Source: Lactarius indigo (Eukaryota > Basidiomycota > Agaricomycetes > Russulales > Russulaceae). From it: a DNA stretch of 64,000 bases. The translations under genes and the position numbers were made by a program. The notes under the pieces were generated by a model. That model ran no database searches, was not told where the DNA came from, and worked only from the letters and a program-made list of their open reading frames with translations. The DNA lies in contig JAFKAC010000209.1 in NCBI GenBank assembly GCA_025766275.1, positions 1 to 64,000 of the forward strand, read 5' to 3'. Numbering within the stretch: position 1 is the stretch's first letter; each line of letters opens with the position of its first letter. Below are positions 31,827-44,396 of this stretch, piece after piece.

Positions 31827-33764
31827 ATGTCTAGTCTGCTCGATGTCAAAGAGATTTCCCTTCTCTCAGAACGTCATCCTAAACCGTCTCATTTAAGATA
31901 TCAATATGGTACTTCAGGCTTTCGAACGTTGTACGTGCATTCTAACATCTCAACTTGCATCGTCCTCATTTTCATTTAGAGGATCTGTCCTGGACTCTGT
32001 TCTATTTCGAGTGGGGATTCTTGCCAGTCTTCGGAGTAAAAAACTGGATGGAAAAACCATCGGTGTGATGGTCACTGCATCGCATAATCCTGAGGAGGTT
32101 CGCGATCGCTCATCAAATACATCCCAGTGACTTTATCACTGAAGCCGTTTCTGTTTCCATAGGATAATGGTGTCAAACTTGTCGATCCCCGTGGAGAGAT
32201 GTTAGAGGCTTCCTGGGAGAGCCACGCTTCCGTTCTAGCTAACGCTTCCACGACAAGCGATCTGATTGAGGCGATCGAGACGCTCGTCCGGACTGCAAAA
32301 ATTGACTTGTCAAAGCCTGCTAGAATTGTGTACGGACGCGATACCCGGCCCTCTGGACCCCCTCTGGTCGCGTCCCTCCGGGATGGTTTGGCAGCCATAA
32401 AGGCCGAACCGCGCGACGCTGGAGTAGTAACTACGCCGATCCTCCATTATCTCGTGCGCGCCATCAATACCAAAGGCACGAAGGATGCTTATGGCGACGA
32501 CTCCGAAGACGGTTACTATGACAAACTCGGTGACGCCTTCAAGAAACTCGTGGTAAGCTATCGTCGGTGACTCAACATTCTTTCTTGAAACGTCAATCGC
32601 GTAGGCCGGAAAACAAACGCCTCCGCCGTTGATTGTAGATTGTGCCAATGGCGTTGGGGCTGATTCCATTAGCAAGATCTCACCCCGTCTTGGTGACCAC
32701 TTGAAATTATTACCTCAAAACACTGCAACCTCGACCCCTGGCGCACTCAACAATGCATGCGGTGCAGACTATGTAAAGACTACACAGAAGCTACCCCCGT
32801 CCCTAGCAAATCAGCTCAAGACCAATCAGAGAGGTTGCAGCTTTGACGGAGACGCGGACAGATTGATGTATTTCTACATTGACGAGCGAAACCAGTTTCG
32901 TATGTTGGACGGGGACAAAATCGCAGCCCTTGTGGCAGGGTTTATTGTTGACTTGGTCAAGACTGCCGGTCTCGAGTCCGAACTCAAAGTCGGTATTGTT
33001 CAAACAGCGTACGCAAACGGAAGTTCGACAAAATACCTAGCTGAGGTGCTAGATCCTTCACAGTGACCTATCGCCTCGCTAACGCCTCGTATATCCGTTA
33101 GCGACTCCCAGTACGTTGCGTGCCCACGGGTGTCAAGCACCTTCACCACGCCGCTGAGCGCTTCGACATTGGCGTATACTTCGAAGCGAATGGGCACGGT
33201 ACGGTCCTCTTTTCCTCTGCAACGCAGGAGACCCTTGCCTCCCACGAACCGACGACCCCAGCCCAATCGACCGCACTGAACCACCTCTTGAACCTCACTC
33301 AACTGATCAACCAGACCGTGGGCGATGCTCTTTCGGACATGCTACTTGTCGAAGTTGTCTTGGCTCACCGGTCGTATTCTGGTTTCGAGTGGGATTCGCT
33401 TTATGTCGACTTGCCCAACAGATTAGTCAAAGTCGTGGTCGAAGATAGACACGCCTTTCAGACTGAGGACGCCGAGCGTCAGCTGGTAAGTCCAAAGGGA
33501 CTGCAAAGCAAAATCGACGACTTGGTAAGACGCTACGACGGGGGGCGCTCCTTTGTCCGGCCTAGTGGAACGGAAGACGTTGTTCGCGTGTATGCTGAGG
33601 CTGCCATTAAGTCTCAAGCGGATGGTATGTGGCTCTTCCTCTCTACTTATCAAAGACTGGCTCTGGTGTTGATGTTAAGAATAGAACTCGCTTTTCGCGT
33701 AGCAGGTCTGGTCTATGACGAGGCTGGGGGTGATCCCAGCGCTCGCCCGAAGGAATTCCTCTGA
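31827..33764 (+). CDS. PCM1: Phosphoacetylglucosamine mutase (PCM1/AGM1)
   Basis: This enzyme converts GlcNAc-6-phosphate to GlcNAc-1-phosphate on the way to UDP-GlcNAc, the precursor of chitin and glycans. The start at 31827 opens MSSLLDVKEISLLSERHPKP. The domains are in order: the phosphoserine loop TASHNPEE (near 32085), sugar-domain sequence RDTRPSGPPLV, the metal-binding loop DGDADR (near 32855), the sugar-specificity segment YFEANGHGTV, and the phosphate-binding RPSGTED (near 33575). About six introns were seen; each keeps the frame. It is divergent from SEC17. All catalytic motifs are intact, and about 540 residues is normal for the family. Confidence 0.95.
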
Positions 33765-33937
33765 GTTGCAAACGGTGTAACTGCTATATGAGCTGTAGAA
33801 GTTATTTGTATTGTACATCATCAGATCAGATTGGGTTTTGGTGGCTGCGTTATTCGTACCCAAACAAAATCTAGAGTGCCAGAATGATTTCAACCGTCAA
33901 CGTGTCACCAAAGTGAATCTCTCGATCGTAGCTCGAC

Positions 33938-35471
33938 ATGTGTCGCCTCCTCATTTACAAGGGAACCTCACCTGTTCAGCTGTCCCATGTGCGTATTCTG
34001 TCTATCTCCGACTCGTAAGCGGCTTACAGTAGTATTACGCTACTGACTTATGACCACAGCTTCTCACGAAACCCGCCCATTCAATAATCAATCAGGCTTT
34101 TGACTCCAGGCTGAGAGTAGATTTGCGCAGACCCATCAATGGAGACGGGTTCGGGGTCGGTGCGCTCCTAAGTTTTCTTACTAGCGACCCCGAGTCCTAA
34201 GCACTCTCAGACAGGCTGGTACGATTCCGTATATGACGAAGAACTCGGAAACCAACCCTGTATTTTCACTTCCGTGAGCCCGGTAAGCTGCATCGTCATT
34301 AGTTTCTTAATCTCGCGCGCTGATAGAAAAAAAGGCATGGAACAATGTGAACCTGACGCGCTTGGCTGAGAAGATAAAGTCGCCGTTAGTATTGTCCGTG
34401 GAAGCCTTGCTTCGCTTTACTTTACCTGAACGATTCGTCAGTGCTCACGTCCGCGCGACGACTGCGGGATCCTTATCCTTGGACAACTGCCACCCATTTG
34501 TCCACGGGAAGATCATGGTATTATCGTCTCCTTCCTTGCGCGTGCTGGCTAATTCGCGTTAGTTCATGCACAATGGAAGTATTGAAGAATTTGTCAAAAT
34601 CAAGAGGAGATTGCAACAGCAACTACCGGACGAAATATTTAACGTCGTGAACGGAAACACAGATTCGGAGTGGGCTTTTGCTTTATTCCTATCGAAGGTT
34701 TGTCCATTGCTGCCCTTCTCCTGACGAATAGCACGTCAACCGCACACCTAAGCTGCGAAACCCGAACGCTCTGTCTTTCACCCACGTTGAACTTCAACAA
34801 GCAGTGCTAGAGACCATTGCCTCCCTCAACCAATTTGCAGAAGAGGCTGGTGTTGGTCTAGTACGTTGGCCCGACAACCTACTTTTCGTCTCAGACTTGA
34901 CCGATCGGTTTTGTGTAGCCCAGCTTGATGAATTTTTGTGTCACGGACGGTGTCAGTGTGGTCGCGACTCGATATGTCTCCTCACGGAATGACGCAGCTG
35001 CTTCATTGGTTTGTCCTCTTTCGCCATTCCTCGTATCACGGCTCTCAGTCGAACTTTTTTTGCAGTGGTTTTCTTCGGGGACGGCTTTCAGCGAATATGC
35101 AGAGGGCGGACATTACAAAATGTCCAAGGCAGACAAGCGAGAAAATATTATCCTGGTCAGTCTCCATTCGAGTCGTCGAGATAACCGTAACGGATGTATC
35201 TTCAGATTGCAAGCGAGCCCCTTACCTTCGAGAAAGGTATATATTGAACCCAACGACGCAACGCGTGCCACTAACCTTCTTGTTAGCGGACTGGATGGAG
35301 ATAAAGACTAACCACATGATCGTTGTCACAGCGAAGATGAACGTATTGCTTATCCCTATTGTCGACAAGTTCTACGTTCCGCCATCGGACCCGGCTGCCC
35401 AGCCCCGCGATATCGATTTAGCTGTTGCCAAAGGATACTATTCACACCCACAGCAACTGCAACATACTTGA
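33938..35471 (+). CDS. DUG3: Class II glutamine amidotransferase, DUG3-like
   Basis: DUG3 is the amidotransferase-fold subunit of the yeast Dug2-Dug3 complex, which splits the gamma-glutamyl bond of glutathione. The start at 33938 gives MCRLLIYKGTSPVQLSH, placing the nucleophile Cys2 directly after the initiator Met, as in Ntn hydrolases. Following exons read RRPINGDGFGVG, WYDSVYDEELGNQPCIFTSV, then SPLVF-AHVRATTAG. The Phe codon there is split by an intron with a GTCCGT donor. Next come NCHPFVHGKIM, FMHNGSIEEFVKIKRRL, and NVVNGNTDSEWAFALFLSK. The C-terminus has GTAFSEYAEGGHYKMSKADK, DWMEIKTNHMIVV and a final DLAVAKGYYS segment. The gene lies 173 bp downstream of PCM1 on the same strand. Nothing looks broken. 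Confidence 0.92.
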
Positions 35472-35724
35472 GCCGTTATCTTAATCTGTTAGAATAGATG
35501 GTTCCCGAGGCAGTGTATCATCATGTAATTTCATCAACTGCCACGAATTTAAACTGGTTCATTCCTGTTCGGCACGCGACAGTCACGACTGGTGTGGTCG
35601 TGTGAGCGAGTCATTGACCACTTACCATAACCATCGTTCAATCCAATGCTTTGAGTGACACCCATTCTGGAAGACAGATAACGCCAGCCTACAGAAGTGT
35701 TGGCACCTCGTTTCCCATTTGACT

Positions 35725-37075
35725 ATGAGCACCTCTTTCTTTTGGAGTGCCCTATCCAGCACTGCGACGTAGGTGTCAGTCACTACTGCCCAAGAGTGTT
35801 CCCATCCTGACATCATCGTAGTCTGTCCAATTTCTTGCAGGTCCTCTTATTCCTGCCGCTGACGCTGTCCACACTATCTAAACCCGCCTTCCTTCTCCTT
35901 TCATTGCTCATATTCCTCCAATCTCTCATTCATGGGACACTACAACTTTTCTGGGGTTCCTCAACATTGCCAGCTCTGCAGCTCCCCATCCAACCATTCC
36001 TCCTGCTTGTCTGTTTCAACATATTCTCCCAATCTGTGAATCCCCTACTTCTTAGCCTGGCATCGTGGTGGGGTACTATCCTCACCCTTTCCAGTCCCCT
36101 CTTCATCATCCTCGAGGGCCTCTCTAGCCTGCTCGTAGCCCAGAAGTTGGGACAAGTCGGGCGGGAACTTGTCGGAAAAGGCGAGGCATATCAATTTGTT
36201 CTCCTCATCGCGTCCGCTGTGGCGTACGTAGTATCCGCTTGGTGGATAGTCGCGGTGAGTGCTTGGCGTTTATTCTATTGTAGTGCTTTCCTCGAACAAT
36301 CTGGCTCTTTGGAATAGGCTTATCCCGCCGCTGCCATGTCGCCCTTGTCGGCCACCCTCCTCGGCGCCGCATTGACGGGATTTCTTTTTCTGACTTTCAT
36401 CGGTTTTGGGTTACGACGAACGAACGTGATTGAATCCTCTGGACTCGCGTTGTTCATTGCTTATAACCTCTGGTTATGCGGCTTCGACCAACAGTCCTTT
36501 TCCGGTCCCGCGTCTTCGTAGTATGTCGTGAGCTTTTATTAAAATCCCACTCCCAATAACACTAGCCACTAGTGCACCCTTGCTCCCAAACATAGTGCCA
36601 CATCTTCAAACCCTAGTAAACTTCGTGACGAACACGCTACCCAAACCCGTCTTGGCGGCGCTCGTGTACCGTCTGGCTATTTTGCTCGGTGCTGCTCGCG
36701 TCCTTCCATCTATTGGTGCGGATTCATGGGAGGCGGACTATGGCGTAGATGATGGCTGGGATGGTCGACCAGTGAGTACTGAGCTGATTAATTGGACAAT
36801 GCCTCAAAATTCCATCAGACGTCAAAGCTCACACATATACTCTTAACGTATCGTCAGTCTATTCTGGTCACCGTTTATTCGCATCTCCTTCGTAAGTAAC
36901 CGGTGTTACATTCTCTTGTTATATCTTCTGAAACCGGCAATTTATAGTTCTCGATCACTCGTCACAAGTATGGTGGCGGTGGATGAACATCTTCTTTACG
37001 CTTGTTATCTGGAGTATTGAACTTCTCGTGAGTGGTGAGGACGACGCTATCACAAAGGAGTGGAAAGTAGATTAG
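35725..37075 (+). CDS. Polytopic ER membrane protein, ICE2-like
   Basis: The reconstructed N-terminus is MSTSFFWSALSSTAT, joined by a GT-AG intron to LSNFLQVLLFLPLTL. The protein is highly hydrophobic with about seven to eight predicted membrane segments (for example FLLLSLLIFLQSLIHGTLQL, LLLVCFNIFSQSVNPLLLSL, GAALTGFLFLTFIGFGL). It ends with a conserved-looking hydrophilic tail GEDDAITKEWKVD. Overall layout and tail resemble fungal ICE2, an ER protein that promotes membrane biogenesis and phospholipid synthesis. I assign it by resemblance and not by a diagnostic motif, so another ER multi-span family remains possible. Its stop is only 74 bp before the start of the next gene on the same strand. 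Confidence 0.65.
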
Positions 37076-37149
37076 TTGTTCACTTTCTTGATTATATAAG
37101 CCGAATCGTTGTGTCCGTAACGTAACAATCATAGAGGTGCATATACCCC

Positions 37150-40108
37150 ATGCCAGTGCCACTTCGTACAATAACGCGAAGGTTCTCATCTTCGGTGAGA
37201 ACTGCGAAGGGCCTCCCCCATTCTCTAGTCTCTGCACGCGAGAGAGGGGTCCCCATCGACGTTCATCCTGAGGTCGAACAAGCTCTTTTGGAAAACCGGC
37301 CATTGGTCGCATTGGAGACAGCACTTGTCACTCACGGACTGCCCAATCCCATTAATCTTGAGACCGCGACATCTGTCGAAAGGCATGCACGCTTAGCAGG
37401 TGCTATTCCAGCGACCATTGGCGTTATCAAGGGGAGAGTCAAGATTGGGCTCGACTCGGCCCAGTTAGAGCACCTAGCCGACGTGCACAACAACCACGGG
37501 TCGGTGAAGTTATCCAGAAGAGACATAGCAGCTGCCATTTCCCTTAAGAAAGACGGTGGTACTACCTGCAGCGCCACCCTCATCTTTGCCGCGCTTGCTG
37601 GTATCAAGGTATCGACCAATATCTACCCGTATTCTGATTGATCAAAACGTTTGCTTAGGTATTCGCTACAGGAGGGTGAGCCACTTCTCTCCTTACGACT
37701 AGAGCCGTGTTTAGTGAGGGTGTTCATATAGGTTGGGTGGGGTGCACCGTGGGGGGCAGGATTGTAAGCGAATTTCAGCTAAAAGAATCGGCCCATGGTT
37801 TATGACACTTCGAAAGCAATGGATATATCCGCAGACCTTCAAGAGCTCACAAGATGTCCCGTGGGCTTGGTGTCTGCGGGTGTGAAATCAATCCTAGACA
37901 TCGGAAGGTAAGGCTCTCTCACTGACATTCATCTTCTTATTAAGGAGTACGCTTTCAGGACGTTAGAATACCTCGTACGTTGCACGTGCGAATTGTTGCT
38001 CCTCTTTCACCTAATGTGACGTAGGAAACTCTCGGAGTTCCAGTGGTGACGTACGGAGAAACCCAAGATTTCCCTGCTTTCTACTCCCCGAGTAGTGGGT
38101 TCAAAGTCGGTGTTTGTTTCGCCTCAGCTGCTTTTGTGACGCGCTTAGACTCCCTGGGGTTCAGAGCCCATGGCGAGTTAACGATTCCGCTACCGCTGCA
38201 AACGTTCTTTGTATGTGGCATATGATTCTTGGCACTGTATCGTCCCTGAGAACTTTCTCCCTGAAGTTACCCAATGGGGATTGGGCATGACCCATGGCGT
38301 CTTATTCGGCGTTCCGATCCCAGAATCCTATGCGGCTATCGGGAAGGAATTGCAGGAAGCGGTTGAACAAGCCATCCGAGAGTCTCAAGAAAATGGTATG
38401 GACAAACAAGGGAAACAAGTCACACCGTGGCTACTTGACCGAGTGAGGCAATTGACCACCGGGAAATCTCTCGCAAGCAGTGAGTGCTTGTCTACATTGT
38501 TGCTCTGACCTGACAAATGGTGGCCCTGGTGCAGATATTGCACTGATTGAAAACACAGCGCTGAAAGGGGCTCAGATAGCAGTTGCCTATGCCGAGTTAA
38601 TCAAGCAGCATGAGCCGAAGCACGTAACAACCGTGAGACTTTAACATGTCGTTGCTTGTGAATACAGTATTGTCAACCAAATCTCGTTTTAGGGGGGTGT
38701 CCCAATTACGCTCCCATCTTCAGGCAAGACCCCTGCCAAACTTGTAGTTGTAGGTGCTGCCGCTGTTGACGTCGTCGCACAGGCGAGAACAACACCTGAT
38801 ACCAACAGTTCCTGTGGTCGACACTCTACATCTCCGGGAACTGTCGCTCTCCATCTGGGTGGTGTTGGCCGGAATGTGGCTGAAGCCGCTCATCGAGTTT
38901 CCGTTTCGAAATTCCAAAGTCTGCCCTCGGAGACCGTTCTCGTTTCTTCCGTGGGCGATGACTCGTTAGGACGTCTACTTTTGGAAGAGATGCGAAGGAT
39001 TGGGATGCGGACAAATGGAGTAATCACAAGCGGTGAGAAGTCGGCCGTCTGCAACATGGTTCTCGATGGCTTCGGAAACCTCGTTGGAGGCGTGGCAGAT
39101 ATGGACGTCATCCACTCAATTGAACCAGAGATGGTATGACCTGTTCCTTTCAAAAATTGGTCGCTGAGCGCCGAGCACAGGTCATCTCCCGTGTTGTCGA
39201 ACATGATCCCGCGTTGGTTGCGATGGACGCTAACGTGTCGCCTGCTGTGCTCAAAGCACTGGTTCAACATTGCAACGCTAACGATATCCAAAGTAAGTGC
39301 GTCATTGGCTTATGGCTTCAAACCAAACACCGACTTTTGATTTACGTATCGTAGCATTTTTGTAAGTTCGTGAGGCTGTTTCGACCATGGGTCTTCTTTG
39401 ACGCGTTATAGCGAGCCTACTTCCGTGATCAAGTCCGCATCCATTCTGCCTGCTATCTCGTCGGCCCTAGGGTCAAATTTTGATGGCGGGTCCCCAGTCA
39501 AATTCGCCTCTCCGAACCTCTTAGAACTGGCAGAACTGTACAAGTGCGCTCGCACGGAACCCTGGGAGCTGACAAGTCACGACTATTGGTGGAGAACCGT
39601 CGACAAGTTCTCGATTGGAACAGAATTTCTCTCGTCACTAGATCGTTTGGCGCGTGAAAACGCCGGCAAGGGGACGCTATCGTTCTTGGTGGATCAAGGA
39701 ATAGCGCAAATGGCTATCAATCTCCTCCCGTTCTTCCAACATCTCGTGATTAAATGCGGAGATCTCGGCGTATTATTGGCGATGCGATTTCCCACCGATG
39801 ATAGACCGACAGCGTGGACCGGGGAGCGAACCGATATCCAACGACGGCAGATTGTCGCCCATGGAAAGTCCGAACTCGTCGTTATCAAGCACTATCCGGC
39901 CCATGAGATAAACCCACAGTCCGTCGTCAGCGTCACAGGAGCAGGGGACAGTTTAGTAGGAGCTATCCTCGCGGCCCTGGCCCAAAACTCGTCCACGTTC
40001 GATAGTCCGGAGTTGGTGGATCAAGTCATTGCACTGGCTCAATCAACGGCGGTTCAAACACTGCAGAGCCCCTTGGCAGTATCTCCTTCGTTATCAAGTA
40101 GTGCATGA
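37150..40108 (+). CDS. Bifunctional pseudouridine-5'-phosphate glycosidase / PfkB sugar kinase
   Basis: The N-terminal half is PsuG-like, splitting pseudouridine 5'-phosphate into uracil and ribose 5-phosphate. The C-terminal half is a PfkB-type kinase of the pseudouridine kinase group. The gene thus carries both steps of pseudouridine breakdown in one protein. Residues 1-25 (PVPLRTITRRFSSSVRTAKG) look like a mitochondrial presequence. PsuG segments: LETALVTHGLPNPIN, DGGTTCSATLIFAALAGIK, then across small introns VFATGGLGGVHRGG, VGLVSAGVKSILDIGR, ETLGVPVVTYG and QWGLGMTHGVLFGVPIPESY. Kinase segments: LVVVGAAAVDVVAQ, HLGGVGRNVAEAAHRVSV and the C-terminal catalytic VTGAGDSLVGAI with its Asp base. 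Over ten exons were placed, including several under 60 nt, all in phase. It converges with IRC3 across 103 bp. Confidence 0.92.
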
Positions 40109-40211
40109 ATCAAATAATTGGCAATATAGTTTATGTGCAATGATGCAATGGTATTCTGATGACGTGAACGCTTCCCTGATTCCCTCCTCAATCATGATGG
40201 TTATGGTGGGG

Positions 40212-42828
40212 TTAATGTGGTGCCAACGGGCCGACGCGAACATGTTCCCTAGCCTGTCGCTGCTTCTCCTTTGCATCAACTATCTCGAGCTTGCGACGAG
40301 CCATAAGTTTCTTGGTGTATCGGCGCTTTTTGGCAAAAGTGTCATCACAGTCCTGGTCATCACAGTCCTGGCCATGACGTGAATTCACTAACCTGTGCAC
40401 CGTGTTTTAATCGTGTGATGATGGTCGCGGCCTCGCCTTTGGTTAAATTTTTCAATCTCTCCGGGAACCCGTCATCATCCGAGTGTTCTCGAAAATCTTG
40501 CACGGACTTGTGGACGTAACCCCACCTCTTTGCAACAAATAACTTCTGAGCAGCAGACGCCGGTCCCTGACGCCATTTTGCCGTTCGCAATAGTCTCGAA
40601 TCAGGGTTCAGCAAGGATGTCACACAAGGGACTATCGTCATTCTTACGCTTGTGATAACGGCCCCTTCAATATCTTTTCGGTGGCATATGTGTCACAACC
40701 TCGCACGGCGTCTGCGAGGCTGCCCGCGTCAAGGACCTTCCTGTTCGTCCGAAACTTAGATATGTTTAGAGCGGCGGCCGTTTCAGTATGAATTGTTGGG
40801 GTATAATGCGCGTGGAAATGTCGCTCTTTGTCTGGGAAAAAGAAAGTCAAATGGAGATGGACCTGCTTAGTGTAAATCGCGCTCACCATCAGGTACGGGT
40901 TCAATCCGGATATGGCCTTTGCCAAGGCATTCGAGGACGTAGATGTCATCGCCACAACTTACCCAGGCATTCCTGCTCAGTTGTGCTATATGAGGCAATG
41001 TTCCTAGACTCTGATTGACCAGAGAGAAGGGATCGTCGTAGTCGATGTAAGTAACAGAGCGCGGGTCTGGTATGGAGCATCGATTATCTCCAATAGAAAT
41101 TACACTCGATTCTCCGGTGACAGCGTCCGCTCGTACTTCCAGTTCCGTGGTTGTTTCATCTGAACAGGGCATCAGCATCTCAGATAGCGAGGTCAACGAA
41201 TGTGTGTGGTACCATCCACCACAGTTGTTGGGTCCAGGCCTAACAATGTTGGTGCACTGACCACACCGACGACACGTTTCATGGAGTCAACAAAATCAAT
41301 TATGTGGCAGTCTTGTTTCCCCGTGCCAGGAGACAATCTCATTCCACGTCCGATCTGCAAGCCTCTTGACGCGGGGTGAACTCGACGTAACATAACAGGT
41401 AACGAACCATTTGCATGAAAACGTTCCGGGACCTCGTAGGCCGAGCAACCACCACACAGTCAATATTCGGAATGTCGGTACCTTCTGTCAAGAGGGCTAT
41501 GTGATAGCAAGAAAATATGAAGCGAGTCCTGGATGCAGGTGGACTGCGCAACTTACCGCAGTTCAGAAGAACAGGAAACTCCCCAGATTTGAAGGCATCG
41601 ATTGACGCAATACGCTCCGCACTTGGAGTTCCTGCATATAGGTACCGAGCATCGATACCCGCCAATTGGAATGTTTTCGTCAACGCCCGGACATGAGCGA
41701 CATTCACGGCGAAGACGAGGGTTGATTTACGTTTAGAAGCTGGACGGTCTAACGCTCGGTAAAGTGAGTAGCGATGTCGACGCAATGACTAACCTGCTCT
41801 ATCGAGCCACGTTTGAACAACGAGCTTGTTGATTGTCTCTGTATTAATGACATGAGCAAGGCTGGTTGCGCTGAAGTCTCCACTATGGGTGTTAATAGTG
41901 ACGTCTTTCAAATCTATGTTGGCTTTCACAGTCGTAAAACGGACATTACAAAGCCTTGAATGAAATGAAATGAATAGTTGTCGATATTAACGGCGGTGCC
42001 ACGACCTACCACTGCTCTTTGATCATGTCTAGGAAATCTCGATGATACACGATCCTTTCGAATACTGAACCGAGCGCAAGACCGTCGTGCCTGCTGAAAG
42101 TGGCAGAAAATCCAAAGATTGGAACAGCGTCCCGAACAGGGCGAGCATGCGAGAGGCTTTCAGGGGATGGAATATCTGGGTGAAAGAAGGACAGGATGCG
42201 GCGGTATCTGAGGATAGAACAAGGATCATTCCCCTGAGAGAGAAAAAAATTGACCACACATACGATGGAGCTGCGGCATGGTGGGCCTCGTCGACTACTA
42301 CGGCCTTGAAACCTTGCGGCGAGAACTTGTGCAAGCGCTCTGCCTCGAGCAGAGTTTGGTACGTCGCGACGGTCCTTTCCGCATATTAGACAATCGGACC
42401 GCCCAAAACGTAACTGAGACTCACAGATCGGCATCGCCTGACGCCTTGTGCTTGCCACCCTGCTCTATTTCCACCGTCCAGTCTGGCCGCTGTTGCCTCG
42501 CGTGCGCTGCAGCCTGCTTTGCCAGCTCTATGCTGTTGACAATAACCAACGACTTTGTTGCACTAGGCTGGCCTTTTCTTGGCTCTAGTCGAGACAGAAG
42601 CGAAACGAAGACAGCTGTCTTTCCCGCTCCTGTTGGCAGCGAGACGCCAATACGTGAAGCCCCCGAACTGTGCGCGTCGAGACATGCCTTGAGGCAGGTT
42701 TCTTGGTAAGGACGCAATGACAGCTGAGATGACTGGCGCAACGACGCCTGGGTCATAAACAGGCAGGAAACCAGTAGGCGGCGAAGCGACAGTCGAAGCA
42801 ATGGAGGTCTACTTACAGGAGACCGCAT
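40212..42828 (-). CDS. IRC3: Mitochondrial superfamily 2 helicase, IRC3-like
   Basis: IRC3 is a mitochondrial DNA-branch helicase needed to maintain mitochondrial DNA. The start at 42828 gives an Arg/Leu/Ser-rich, acid-free N-terminus ([20 protein letters not shown]), typical of a mitochondrial presequence. Motifs follow in order: [14 protein letters not shown] (Q-motif-like), Walker [13 protein letters not shown] in [17 protein letters not shown], motif [14 protein letters not shown], then [38 protein letters not shown] and the Arg-finger region. The C-terminus has [20 protein letters not shown] and a basic tail ending RVGPLAPH. The final intron has a tandem-duplicated acceptor (see findings). 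Homology is clear; the IRC3 assignment over other DEAH helicases rests on the presequence and overall layout. Confidence 0.87.
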
Positions 42829-43122
42829 TAACGCTCAGCAGCGAGAACGAGAACCGCTTTTGGATCCGCATATTAATTTAAGAGAAATCACGATATTTAG
42901 GGTCAACGAAGTGTATTGCACCAACGCTTCAAAAACCCGAACTAGACAAATACGTCACTAGTAGAAGATATAATCGCAGCTCTATGATGAAAAAGTCATG
43001 CAATACGTAAGAAAAAAATTAGTGACGATCCTCGGAAAAGATCCCGCTTTTATGAGGTGCTAGGCACTTAACCGGAACCTATACGGATCTAATGAGAAAC
43101 TGCCCCAACAGTCGACACTAAT

Positions 43123-44396
43123 TTACTTACCACCGGAGTAGACCTTGCCGAACATGACTTGTTGGAGCTTGTCGTACAATGACAACACACCAGCACCAGC
43201 AACACCACGAAGGATGTTAGCGCCAGCACCCTTGAAGAGCGACTTTGTACCCTCTTTGGCGACGATCTAGAAGTACAAGGTAAAACATGCGTTATAAGCA
43301 AGTGTGAGGAGGAAAAGTACATACCTGCGAAGCAGCATCAAACATTGACTTGTAATGTGTGGTCGATCCAGAGGTCATCATCATACGGCGACGGATGGTG
43401 TCCAAGGGATACGAAGCAAGACCAGCACCAATTGTAACACCCCAGCCGAGTAAGAAGGACGCAAGGAATGAGCCCTGAAGAGCACCAACAAGAACCACGG
43501 GCTCTTTGACAGACGTCAGTACTGACTCTTAACGCGGAACGTGGAGGAAACGAACTCAGCGAATCATAGACACCGAAGTAGAGACCACGATACACAATGA
43601 TCCCGACAACAGAGGGTACGAAGCCACGGTAGAGGCCGGCAAGACCGTCCGAGGCAAGTGTCTTTTTATAGACATCAACCAAGCCGTTGAACTGGCGGGC
43701 CCCTCCACCCTTCGCCGACTTGGCGTCATTTGCAAGACGTGTACGGGCATAGTCAAGAGAATAGACGAAAAGTAGCGATGATGCACCGGCAGCACCACCA
43801 GAGGCGACGTTGCCAGCGAACCACTTCCAGTAACCGTCGTTCTTCTTGAAACCAAAGAGAGACTTGAAGTAGTCCTCTGAATTGCCACGTCAGAAGATTA
43901 CGCGACCCAAAAAAAAATTAAGGCGCACTGAATGCAAAGTTCAACGCTTGGGTAGGGAAGTAACGAATGACGTTGGCAGTGTTGCCACGCCAGAGTGAGA
44001 GAAGACCCTCATCCTTGTAGGTACGGGCGAAGCAATCGACGACACCCTTGTAAGGGTGTGAAAGGCGACCCTGCTTGATCTGAAAGGACAATAGGATGTA
44101 AGCAGACAGCCTAGGAAGCAGAGTTCAAAGCCATGACGTGCCATCTCATCCTGGTTCTGGACCAAGAGTTTGATACGCTCTATGGGTGCAGCGGATGTTT
44201 TAGCAACAGCCTAGAGGCGATGTAAATTGAGTATGCTCAGGTTAGAGTTGATGAATGAGTGAGCGTACAGCTGAGACACCTCCCATGAGGAAGTCAACTG
44301 TTAAGATGACATGTAAGTAACAGTCACGGCGGAATGCAGCGAAACCAGCGTACCAGCGAACTCCTTAGGAGTCTTGCCCTTCTTAACGTCGGCCAT
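43123..44396 (-). CDS. AAC: ADP/ATP carrier of the mitochondrial inner membrane
   Basis: This protein exchanges cytosolic ADP for matrix ATP. The start at 44396 gives [14 protein letters not shown], and about eight short introns follow. Carrier repeats are visible: the first includes [16 protein letters not shown] and [20 protein letters not shown] with [20 protein letters not shown]. The second includes [12 protein letters not shown] and [20 protein letters not shown]. The third has [15 protein letters not shown], whose RRRMMM is the diagnostic signature of ADP/ATP carriers. The C-terminus reads [17 protein letters not shown]. Reading straight through gives SGGK and a stop at 43123. The same bases form a perfect donor (GTAAGT), so a spliced ending with a stop at 43089 is an alternative. 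Confidence 0.95.
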
